Source: Stenocarpella maydis (taxonomy: Eukaryota; Ascomycota; Sordariomycetes; Diaporthales; Diaporthaceae). From it: a stretch of DNA of 64,000 nt. Location of the stretch: the NCBI GenBank assembly GCA_002270565.1, contig NQMI01000044.1:1-64000 (forward strand), read 5' to 3'. Positions 56,076-64,000 of this stretch are shown piece after piece. The notes below the pieces were generated by a model. That model was not told where the DNA came from, did no database searches, and saw only the letters and a program-made list of their open reading frames with translations. The translations under genes and the position numbers were made by a program. The number at the start of each line of letters is the position of its first letter. The stretch's first letter is position 1.

Positions 56076-57800
56076 CTAGGCGTCGTCGTCATCCTCCATC
56101 CTTGGCCGCTTTGATTTCCGGTCACCGGTCTCCTGCAGGCCATAGCCTCGTTTCCCTGACGACTGCTCCACCTCGGACAAGAACTTATCTACGTTGAACA
56201 CGTCGGCCGCCTCTTTCTCGAACTGCACAGGCCCCTCGCGCTCTCCCGCATCCTCTGTCCCCTTGAACTTGCCCTTGCCTAGTACCTCACCGAATCGGCT
56301 CGACTTCTGGATCTTGTCCATCTCCTTGTCGCCGGCCGCCTCGTCATCCTCGTCCATGTTGGCACGCGGTTGGTAGATGCTGTTGATCGCGTCCTGGGCT
56401 GCAAACAGAGGCTTATCGTAGGGGTTGTCCTCGTTGAACCCGCTGTCGAAGCCACTTGTCTGGTTGAAAAGCCGCGAGTCGTACATGCCTTCCTTGCTCT
56501 GAGTAGGCTTCGCCAGGCCGAGGGCAATCTTTTCGGAGATGTCGCGGTTTTGCTCGCGAGCCATGACTTGGATGCGTCTCTCTGCCCCCATGCGAGACTG
56601 TCGCAGTTTTCTCTCCTCTTCGCGGCGTCGTTCCTTTCGTGCTTCCTCGCGCTCCCGTACTGCCGACTCGTCGCTATCGTAGGACGACCCGGAATCTGAG
56701 CGGCTGTCGTAGCTCCCTGATCTTGACCTACGGCGACTGTGCCCGGCCTTCTCCTCCCTGGCCTGCTGGGCGAGTGCGCGTAGATGTTCCTCCTTCTGCT
56801 GCTTCTCCTTCTCGGCGAGACGCTGCTGCATGAGAGCTCGCTGCTTGACCTCCTCACGCGCGTGCCTGTCCGCCATGAAGAGCGCCTCTGAAAACTGCGC
56901 AAACTTGTCGTTGATCTGTACGTCTTGTAGACCTCGCCCATCTGCAGCCAGACGCTTGTCCAGGGGGACGGTAAAACCCTTCGGGTTCTTCCAGTTCGAC
57001 ACGGGCGGCGGGATCCTCCAGTCCTCCTGGTCCTGCGCCGTCAATTTTCTCGGCGGCGACCTTAATACTGGGGGCGGAGGTGAGGGTGGTCCGCGAGGAA
57101 TCTTCTTGACCTTGAACTTGGGCGGCTCCATGGGGTCACGCTGCCTCTCGACGATCTTCATGATGCGATCCTGCTTCTTGGAGTTGTCGCCCATCTGGTT
57201 CGCCGGGGTGTACCTCACAAAGGTGGGGTCCCGTCCGCCTCCGATGTTGACGTTCTTAGGCTTTTGCGATGCCACGGCGCCGTTGACCAACTTCTCTAGG
57301 GCGGCCTTCGTCCTCTCTGCCGTCGCGGCAACCTCCTCCACGCTCGGCCGCTCGAGGTTGATCTCGCCGGCATCCGCACGCTGTCGCAGCGGTATCAAAT
57401 CCTTGAAGCTCGTCTGCACGATCCTGTTTTCGGCATGGCCCTGCCTTGCAATGGCATCATATTTGACCTTGCCATCGCCATCGACGGTAAGAGCAAGCGC
57501 ATTGGACTTGTTTGACGAGCCACCCTTGCGGCCTAGATCAAGCGGGTACTGTGCGACGTGGATCTCGGGAAACGCGCCGCCATCGCCAAAGTCCTCGGGA
57601 TTGCGTGGCCGCCATCCAGTGCGCTGTCCGTAGGGTGGTGGCCCGCCGGCTCGCTTTAGGACAATCTGGGATTCGTCGAGCTGGCCTGGGCCGACGATTC
57701 TGGGGCCACGTTGGTTGGCGCGCGAGGGCAGCTCCTCTTCCTCGCCTGTGTAGTTCGCTTTAGGAAGGGACTTTGAGAGTGCAGCTGCGAGGGAGGCCAT
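56076..57800 (-). CDS. prp45: Prp45, SNW/SKIP-domain splicing factor
   Basis: It is a spliceosome component of the Prp19-associated complex, also linked to transcription. A single uninterrupted exon gives 574 residues from an ATG that opens MASLAAALSKSLPKANY. Hallmarks are PPPYGQRTGWRPRNPEDFGDGGAFPEIHVAQYPLDLGRK, then the SNW core with IPPPVSNWKNPKGFTVPLDKRLAADGRG. Preceding it is TFVRYTPANQMGDNSKKQDRI. A long charged Glu/Arg/Lys helix-rich region with an RSRSGSYDSRSDSG RS-like patch follows. The C-terminus (ISEKIALGLAKP, MYDSRLFNQTSGFDSGFNEDNPYDKPLF) is also conserved. It is the only long gene of the window without an intron. Identification is secure. Confidence 0.96.
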   Translation of the reverse strand: MASLAAALSKSLPKANYTGEEEELPSRANQRGPRIVGPGQLDESQIVLKRAGGPPPYGQRTGWRPRNPEDFGDGGAFPEIHVAQYPLDLGRKGGSSNKSNALALTVDGDGKVKYDAIARQGHAENRIVQTSFKDLIPLRQRADAGEINLERPSVEEVAATAERTKAALEKLVNGAVASQKPKNVNIGGGRDPTFVRYTPANQMGDNSKKQDRIMKIVERQRDPMEPPKFKVKKIPRGPPSPPPPVLRSPPRKLTAQDQEDWRIPPPVSNWKNPKGFTVPLDKRLAADGRGLQDVQINDKFAQFSEALFMADRHAREEVKQRALMQQRLAEKEKQQKEEHLRALAQQAREEKAGHSRRRSRSGSYDSRSDSGSSYDSDESAVREREEARKERRREEERKLRQSRMGAERRIQVMAREQNRDISEKIALGLAKPTQSKEGMYDSRLFNQTSGFDSGFNEDNPYDKPLFAAQDAINSIYQPRANMDEDDEAAGDKEMDKIQKSSRFGEVLGKGKFKGTEDAGEREGPVQFEKEAADVFNVDKFLSEVEQSSGKRGYGLQETGDRKSKRPRMEDDDDA

Positions 57801-58350
57801 GTTGGGCGGATGGCGAGGATGGCTTGTGGAGGTTGGAAGTATTGCACTTGATGTCGCTCAGCGGATTGCGAGGCTAGGAGAGAAATCAAAGGTCCCCGAC
57901 GTTTGCAGACGCACGGACCACCACGCGCATGGTGCCGGGTCTAGGCTACTCTGACAGTAATAAAGTAAGCAGGCCACATGCGCACCTACACGGTGGTATT
58001 AGAGCAGATGGTGCTGCCCCAGCGTGCTCGAGTGGAATGAAGATAGACCTTACTTAGTCCCAAGACTGATGCGGCTCGTAAGCTCGGTAATCCGTGACCG
58101 TTGGTTTATATCCTAATAATATTCATCTCCATCTTGACCAGTCTGTGGTCAAGGGCCTGCCAGGGGCAGTACCCGCACCTGGCCATCTCCTCCACGGAAG
58201 AAGACGTCCAAGCCCAGCTCACTCTTCATGCTTCGTAAAATCAGTCGAGCCCTCATTACGGGGAAGTACATTGAATGTGCCCTCATTCCAATTTCCACCC
58301 TACGCCGTGCACGAGTCCAAATAGAAAAAGAGCGTTGCAACACCGCGCGA
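57801..58350. other. Intergenic: Prp45 upstream region and 3' flank of p24 gene
   Basis: About 550 bp between two minus-strand genes; no gene is supported. Confidence 0.55.
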
Positions 58351-59107
58351 TCATACGTAGCCTTTCCTTGCGCCCTGGAAGAAGAAGCGCACGACAAAGA
58401 CCTGCAGCGCGCCCATGCAGATGACCAGCCCGCACTGCACCAAGCTGAAGTTGACGATCCTCTTCTCGGTGCTGCGGACCGTGCTGAAGTTGCGGTTCTC
58501 GCGCGTGCGGAAGTACTTCTGGTTTCGGGAAATGGTGGAGAGCTGGCCCGAGATCTTGAACACGGACTCCTCGAGGGATGTGGTTTGTTCTGGGGAGCTA
58601 CCCTGCTTGGAGGGGAGGTTGACGCGGGCCTCGTTCTCGACCTGCAGGCGGGACGGAATGTTAGGAAGTGGTGGCAGCCATGTCCGAGGGTGGCGGGTAC
58701 TAACGGCAATCTCAAAGTCGACAAACTTGTCCGTGACAGTACTCATCTCGTTGTTGAAGCAGAACGAGTAGTCGCCAATGTCGTTACCCGTAAAGACGAA
58801 GTCTCCCTGGCGCTCCTTTTGCCCATCAATGATGATCTTGCCCGTGGGGCCTGTGACCTCGAAATCGACATCGAACGAGCCTCCGGATTGGACCTGCGCA
58901 GATTCTTAGCATGTGAAGTCGCCTGGGGCCAAGGCAATCGGGCATGTGTCGTACGGCAAAGTAGAATGCGATCTTCTGGCCCTTGTCCTGGTTGTTGGCG
59001 TAGAAGCAGGCCTTCTCGTTCGCGACAAGCTTGTAGGTCAATGCTGTCGCAGAAGCATGGCCGGCGAACAGGGTTACCAGCCCGGCTGCGAGGGATGTCA
59101 GCTTCAT
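58351..59107 (-). CDS. p24/emp24 family cargo receptor
   Basis: It is a GOLD-domain membrane protein that cycles between endoplasmic reticulum and Golgi in COPI/COPII vesicles. Three exons (59107-58955, 58893-58705, 58641-58351) give 210 residues. The N-terminus is a signal peptide (MKLTSLAAGLVTLFAGHASA). The GOLD domain has KACFYANN, FDVDFEVTGPTGKIIIDGQK and FVFTGNDIGDYSFCFNNEMS, with the two conserved cysteines. A lumenal coiled coil follows (ESVFKISGQLSTISRNQKYFRTRENRNFSTVRSTEKR), then one membrane helix (FSLVQCGLVICMGALQVFVVRFFF) and a short cytoplasmic tail QGARKGYV with the typical aromatic and basic residues. It fits the yeast Erp group better than Emp24 or Erv25; which subfamily is not settled. 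Confidence 0.9.
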
Positions 59108-59828
59108 CGTAAGACAGTCGCCGGCGGTGATGGTTTTGGGCACGTAGTCACGAGGCGGAAAGGGTGAGCGGTAGTCAACGCTCAGGACGGCCAGCAATTC
59201 ACCAAAGCGAGCAGCAGCATTCGCCGCGACATGCCACGGTGCACCTGTTTCCAGCTGTCCTGGCGCTATCCCCAAAGAGGAGCAGTGCTCTGCAGGGGCC
59301 AGGAATACCAGGGTCAGGCTCGAGCATTAGCTATCGAGGTACACTACTTGAGCAGGTACATGCATGCCTAGGTACGTAGGTACGTGTACTACGTATATAC
59401 AGCAGATGGCCTAGTATCTTCGGCATCATCCTGTAAGGTATTTACAAATACCTGCGCGGGCGCCTTGGTGCGTCCTAACTCTCGGGGATAACTAAAAAAT
59501 AGCCTGTGAGGTGCATTCCAGTTGAGGTTAATAAACGCACACTGAGGCGGCCTGCAGCTGTAGTATCAAGACGGCGGCGTACTCTGCTAGTAGCTCCACG
59601 TAGCATCATCTCTATGGCACCAGACAGGAGCGAGCAGTTGGTAATAAATGACATCAGCCTCGGAGAGGCTCCTATGCCTTCCAATCCACTGCCTATTTTT
59701 GTTTCAACAGCCAGTCTCCTCACTTCCCATCACTCCGGGTCACATTTTATTGACTGAACTCCTTCAAAGTACCCGGAAAGCTGAACAGGCAGTGACCAAC
59801 CATCACGCCACACCGCCAGGCCGCAACA
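59108..59828. promoter_or_regulatory. Divergent upstream region
   Basis: About 720 bp between the p24 gene (-) and the PhoD-like gene (+). It carries CCTAGGTACGTAGGTACGTG at about 59368-59386, a palindrome-rich patch, and nothing else recognised. Confidence 0.55.
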
Positions 59829-62183
59829 ATGGCCTTCGACACTGTCTTCACGGTGGCCTCGACCGTCGTTTTAAGAGCTGTGTCGTACTTCTTCCTGCGC
59901 TGGGTAAGTCGACCTAGCGAGTTGAACTTCTCGTGGTTCCAGATAGCTAACGGGCTTGGGTAGGGTCTGCTTCCCGTGAGTCCACTTTTCGCACCACAGA
60001 CCCGGCTCATGTGTGGTGTTTCTGATGACATTACTAGCCACTCGCACCCGTCGCCTTCACAGCTTTCCTTGTCTATATCCCCGCCTCCGTTAGCAGCTTC
60101 TTCTCCACGCTTCAGGATGGCCCGGAATTGGTTGTCAGCGCGGAGACCACGCGGATCAAGCGCGTCGAGAAGGTTGATGGCGACGTAGTTGAAGACGTCG
60201 ATGTCGTCGAGCAACTAACCATCAGCGAGCCCCAGACAGTCAGTCTGTGGCGCACGGTTCTGGCCGGCGTCCCAAACCCCCGCAGCCTCGTCCTCACGCT
60301 GCTCACCTTCCTGATCAACCTGGCCTGCGTGACCATGGTTGCAGACCGCCTCTACTCTGAGCACATGCTCCCCACTGAGGACTTGTCCTTTGTTCGTCCG
60401 GGCTTCGTTTCTGACAAGGAGGCCAAGTTTCTCGTACGGGAGCCTGACCAGTCCAAGATGCCCGTCATCTTCGAGATCCGCGTCAAAGAAGATGAGCTTC
60501 CCTTTAATACCGCCGGGTTCTTGGTAGCCGGACAGGTCCAAAACACTTCTAATGATACAGACTACACTGCTGTGGTTGATGTTGCCTTGAGCCACCACTC
60601 GCAACGCACTTACGAGTGGAGGACCTCGAACGGCCACTCGGGCGAGTTTACCTCAGCGCCAGAACCCGGCAAATACCCAGACAGGTTCGACGGCAAATTT
60701 ACCTTCCTCTCAACTTCCTGCATCGTCAATCGTCTTCCCTACAACCCACTGGACCACCCTCTTTCCATCCCAGGCATGCGGTATCTTGGCAAGCTTTTGC
60801 CAGACCTGAGAGCCCAGTTCATGCTGTTTCTCGGCGACTTCATCTACGCAGATGTCCCTCGTGAATGGGGCGAGAGTGCCACGGACGTAAGTAAAGACCC
60901 AACCTGACGGTCGAAAGCTTGCTATCTCTGCATTGGATCCCGGACTTCCAACACATATCTGGCGGCCTAGAGCCAGTGTCGACAACAAGAAATTATGTTG
61001 TTCTTGAGCAGCGAAGCTGACTGCCATGGGTAATCCAGTTCCGCCAGAAGTACAGAGCAGTCTACGCTTCACCCGAGTGGCCGAGCGTCGGGCAGAACTT
61101 GAGCTGGATCCACGTCTTGGACGATCATGAGATCCATAATGACTGGGACGGGTGTGTACTTCCTTTCCTCATCCTTTGCTCATCCATTGTGATCCAGCTT
61201 GTTCTTTGGAGAATTACTCGAACTATGTTGTGTCATAGAGCCTCAGTGTTTTCTGCAAGATTGTCTAGGTACCACGAGAGGACAAGGTTGACTAACAGCG
61301 CAATTAGCAATACGACTGGGGTATATTCTGCAGCCGTGGAACCATGGCACCACTACCACACAGCAGTGAACCCGCCCGCGGCAAGAAAAGCCGAATGGAT
61401 GCTTGCAGGAACCAAGCCGACGTGGTTTGAATTCGTCCAGGGGCCTGCGAATTTCTTCATGGCGGACACGCGATCCTACCGGTCGTCCAACAAGATCGAC
61501 TTCGAGGACAAGGCAAAGACGATGCTCGGCACGGCGCAGCTGGCGGACCTGCTCGCCTTCCTGCGCCGGCCCGAGCCCAGGGGCGTCAGCTGGAAGGTCG
61601 TCGCCTTTTCGGTGCCCTTCACCAAGAACTGGCCCGTGAACGTCCAGGACACGTGGGGTGGCTTCCTCACCGAGAGGCAGGTCATCCTCGAGGCCATGTG
61701 GGACGCGGCCGCCCGCGGCATCGGCGTCGTCGTCTTGTCCGGGGACCGACACGAGTTCGCGGCCACCAAGTTCCCGCCGCCAAAGGGCTCCAGGTGGACC
61801 GAGGAATCGACCGTGTACGAGTTCTCGGCCAGCCCCCTGAGCCAGTTCTACTCGCCCATCGGAACCTACAGGCAGGTTGACGACGAGGACGTCAAGATCA
61901 AGTGTGTCCAGCCCTCCATCCCCCCCTCCCCGGGTGCGCAAACGGCGCACCTCGCTCCGAACACTTGTTGACCAAAAGCCTCAGGTACATCAATAAGGGC
62001 TACTCCAAGTTTGGCGCGATTATCATCGAGAAGGTTCGTGAGAGCGGCAGGAGTAGCCTCTCATACCGCCTCTTCGTAGATGGCGCCGAGGCCTGGAACA
62101 CCACGGTCCTGTCGCCCGAGGGGACTGAGCAGGGCAGGCTCGGTGCCACGAATTTCTGGGCCCGATTCATGGGCTCGCGGTAG
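59829..62183 (+). CDS. PhoD-like alkaline phosphatase family membrane protein
   Basis: Six exons (59829-59903, 59964-59975, 60038-60886, 61039-61151, 61308-61901, 61985-62183) give 613 residues. The second exon is only 12 nt (GLLP) and joins in phase 0. Three hydrophobic stretches lie near the N-terminus (TVFTVASTVVLRAVSYFFLRW, PLAPVAFTAFLVYIPASVSS and VLTLLTFLINLACVTMV), so the enzyme is probably anchored. The phosphatase part shows QFMLFLGDFIYADVP, SWIHVLDDHEIHNDWDG, EFVQGPANFFMADTRSYR, WKVVAFSVPF and VVVLSGDRHEFAATKF, all typical metal-binding or structural blocks of the PhoD group. Fungal members of this type are little studied and the substrate is unknown. Transcription is divergent from the p24 gene. 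Confidence 0.9.
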
Positions 62184-62692
62184 AACTTTATGGTTCGAAT
62201 TAGGTTTGATTTCGGAAAATTGTCCGCCGCATTTGACGTGCATGCCACCAGATTCGTGACAACATGATTGCACTAAATGTAGTGCAAGACTATTTTACCC
62301 TGGAGGATTATGCTAGATAAGAAGAGCATTCAGGCGGTCTCATACAGATTACCGGGCAGTTCTTGATCGGCGTTAGGCTGGCATGTTTTTTTCTCTCCGG
62401 CATGTTCGTACACGCGTATACAAAGGCGACTGCTCTACGCTTAAACTCAATAGGTGTTTCTTTTCGCCCATTAAGCATACTTGATATGGCCTTGTCCCTG
62501 GTGGCCGCTCTGCAGTTTTACTCTTGTCCTTCCTATTCAAGAGACTAACAGGGGGGGGATTCTATTAGTTTGCATAAAAATACTCATTGACAGGTTGGAC
62601 CCGTTCCTGCTATGCGACTCAGCCCATTTGTGAAGTCAAACTCACCAGGACCAAAGTTAATGAATGAAACGACGGCATGAGGCGAGTCTCAT
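62184..62692. other. Convergent 3' region
   Basis: The space between the PhoD-like gene (+) and the coiled-coil gene (-). No gene is supported. Confidence 0.6.
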
Positions 62693-64000
62693 CTACAGTA
62701 TATCATCCATAAACTCGGGATCAGCGATCTCGCCCATCTCATCGGTAGCAGCCCAGTGTCTCCCCTCAGCCCCGTACGTATTTCTCACTACCGTACTCCC
62801 GGAACAGTCTGACATGGCATCACTACCTATCAGAACACAAGTCCCAGTGGGACGGATATTCTCAGGAGCTCTTCTTGCACTCTGATTCATCCTTGCAGAC
62901 AATGGTTGGTGTTGCGACGAACGATCACCAATGTCAATGTTATCGGGCAGGCCGCTCACAAAGGAGAAGTCATGGCCGTGTCCACCACTCTGCGCTCGTA
63001 TTTCATGACCTCGTATAGCCATTCTGTCAAAGCTATCGATTTTGTTCTCGGCCCTCTCGGCCCTCCTCTTCCACTTAACCAAGTCCGCTTTGGCCCGATC
63101 CAGGTCTTCTTGGAGGAGGATCTGGTTCACTTGGCTTTTCTTCCTATTCTCCTCGAACTCGAGGCGGAGCTGGGTGTATTCTTCGTTCCTGCACGCCAGC
63201 TCTTGTCTGAGGCTACGGACTTGGTCGCGTAGTGAGGAGGAATTGCGGCCACGGTCTAAACCTTTGCTGGGGCTGGAGCTGGAATTATACGAGCCCCCAT
63301 TTTTGTAGTCCGGAGTCTCAGTGCAGGCCGATGTCATACTCTGCTGCGAGAGACGTGGAAGATCGGTGATACCAGTCCCGGTTGTGACTTGTACTGTGGG
63401 GCCGGAGTAATACGCGACGGGCCTTGTTTCGTGTCGGGCTGCCAGGGAAGGTCGTGGTAAGGTCGCTGAACCATCCAACTGTGCCAAGGGAACCGAGTCT
63501 GTGTCGGAGACTGCCTTCTTGGTGGGTGAGTTTGAGGGGGTTCTCGGTCCTGGCTTTTCGGGATGCGGCCGAACAGTCGCCAGCTGGACCCCTAATTCAT
63601 CTCGAGCTGCGGTAGACCCTGCCTCACGTCCAGTCCTGCCACCGCTGTCCGCATGCTGTGGCCTTGGAATTTTGGATCGCCTGGGACTTTCGGCTGTTGT
63701 AGGAAGCAGGAGGATTGTGTCCCGTGACTGACGCATTAGTGAAGCTGGAGTCGACGCCGAGGTAGCAGGCTGAAGCGGAGACGGATTGCTGGTATATGGT
63801 GACACCAGCGCAGCAGCCTCTCGTTGATACTTGCGGTTGACAACGTCCAAAGGAGGCGTTGAAGGCGGAGCTTTGGCGGCACTGTCGAATTTCGCGGCCA
63901 AGTCCATGACCTTACCAGCACCCCGCTTGAGATTAACACGACTGCTGATGGCTGACATGGGCGAGGCTTTCCATGGGGTGGTCAAGGACTGCTTCTGGTC
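62693..64000 (-). CDS. Coiled-coil protein of unknown function, 5' part outside the window
   Basis: The frame is open to the right edge with no in-frame ATG near it (the first methionine is internal), so only the C-terminal about 435 residues are visible. A basic, Ser/Pro/Ala-rich disordered region (VNLKRGAGKVMDLAAKFDSA, PSTPPLDVVNRKYQREAAAL, SKIPRPQHADSGG) is followed by a charged coiled coil (SSSLRDQVRSLRQELACRNE to ENKIDSFDRM) of about 85 residues and a polar tail ending DPEFMDDIL. I do not recognise the protein. The layout would suit a spindle-pole, microtubule or septum-associated protein, but that is a guess. No other gene lies between it and the PhoD-like gene. Confidence 0.7.
   Translation of the reverse strand, partial: DQKQSLTTPWKASPMSAISSRVNLKRGAGKVMDLAAKFDSAAKAPPSTPPLDVVNRKYQREAAALVSPYTSNPSPLQPATSASTPASLMRQSRDTILLLPTTAESPRRSKIPRPQHADSGGRTGREAGSTAARDELGVQLATVRPHPEKPGPRTPSNSPTKKAVSDTDSVPLAQLDGSATLPRPSLAARHETRPVAYYSGPTVQVTTGTGITDLPRLSQQSMTSACTETPDYKNGGSYNSSSSPSKGLDRGRNSSSLRDQVRSLRQELACRNEEYTQLRLEFEENRKKSQVNQILLQEDLDRAKADLVKWKRRAERAENKIDSFDRMAIRGHEIRAQSGGHGHDFSFVSGLPDNIDIGDRSSQHQPLSARMNQSARRAPENIRPTGTCVLIGSDAMSDCSGSTVVRNTYGAEGRHWAATDEMGEIADPEFMDDIL

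Overview
The window looks like a gene-dense chromosome segment of a filamentous ascomycete, most likely a Sordariomycete. The reasons are short GT-AG introns with CTAAC/CTGAC branch sites close to the acceptor, moderately high GC, compact genes, and a gene set typical of that group (a Cdc12-type septin, a WD-like/inositol 5-phosphatase fusion, an asparaginase with ankyrin repeats, a questin-oxidase homologue). I do not name a genus. Exon boundaries were worked out by hand. For every gene where a full set of exons is quoted, the exon lengths sum to a multiple of three, except where an entry says otherwise.

Layout. 1-1.2 kb: calcineurin A, broken by an apparent inversion at the very start of the window. 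2.4-4.6 kb (-): trimethyllysine dioxygenase, divergent from asparaginase/ankyrin (5.3-7.7 kb, +). 9.5-11.4 kb (+): a BCS1-like AAA ATPase with a reading-frame change in its linker. 12.1-14.2 kb (-): TFIIIC subunit 5. 17.0-19.2 kb (+): PP2A B56 subunit. 20.3-22.3 kb (-): a CID/RS/proline-rich RNA-processing protein. 23.0-23.6 kb (-): a tiny membrane protein. 25.5-29.2 kb (+): an inositol-polyphosphate 5-phosphatase. 30.1-32.3 kb (-): a kelch-type membrane protein. 34.8-36.3 kb (+): a questin-oxidase homologue. 36.6-39.5 kb (-): Pwp2, divergent from a septin (39.9-41.3 kb, +). 41.9-43.5 kb (-): a mitochondrial dehydrogenase kinase. 45.5-49.9 kb (+): a USP7/Ubp15 deubiquitinase. 50.7-51.4 kb (+): Tim22. 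52.4-54.3 kb (-): a membrane-anchored GH16 glucanase. 56.1-57.8 kb (-): Prp45. 58.4-59.1 kb (-): a p24 cargo receptor. 59.8-62.2 kb (+): a PhoD-like phosphatase. 62.7-64 kb (-): the C-terminal part of a coiled-coil protein that runs off the window.

Most genes are independent housekeeping functions (transcription, splicing, ribosome biogenesis, mitochondrial import and metabolism, cell wall, secretion), not a cluster. I saw no recognisable transposon, tRNA, rRNA or CRISPR array. The best leads are the inverted calcineurin segment, the BCS1 frame change, unusually small exons (12, 18 and 26 nt), a likely GC-AG intron, the questin-oxidase homologue with an in-frame TGA that needs splicing out, and a recurrent palindrome (TACCTAGGTA-like) scattered through non-coding DNA.
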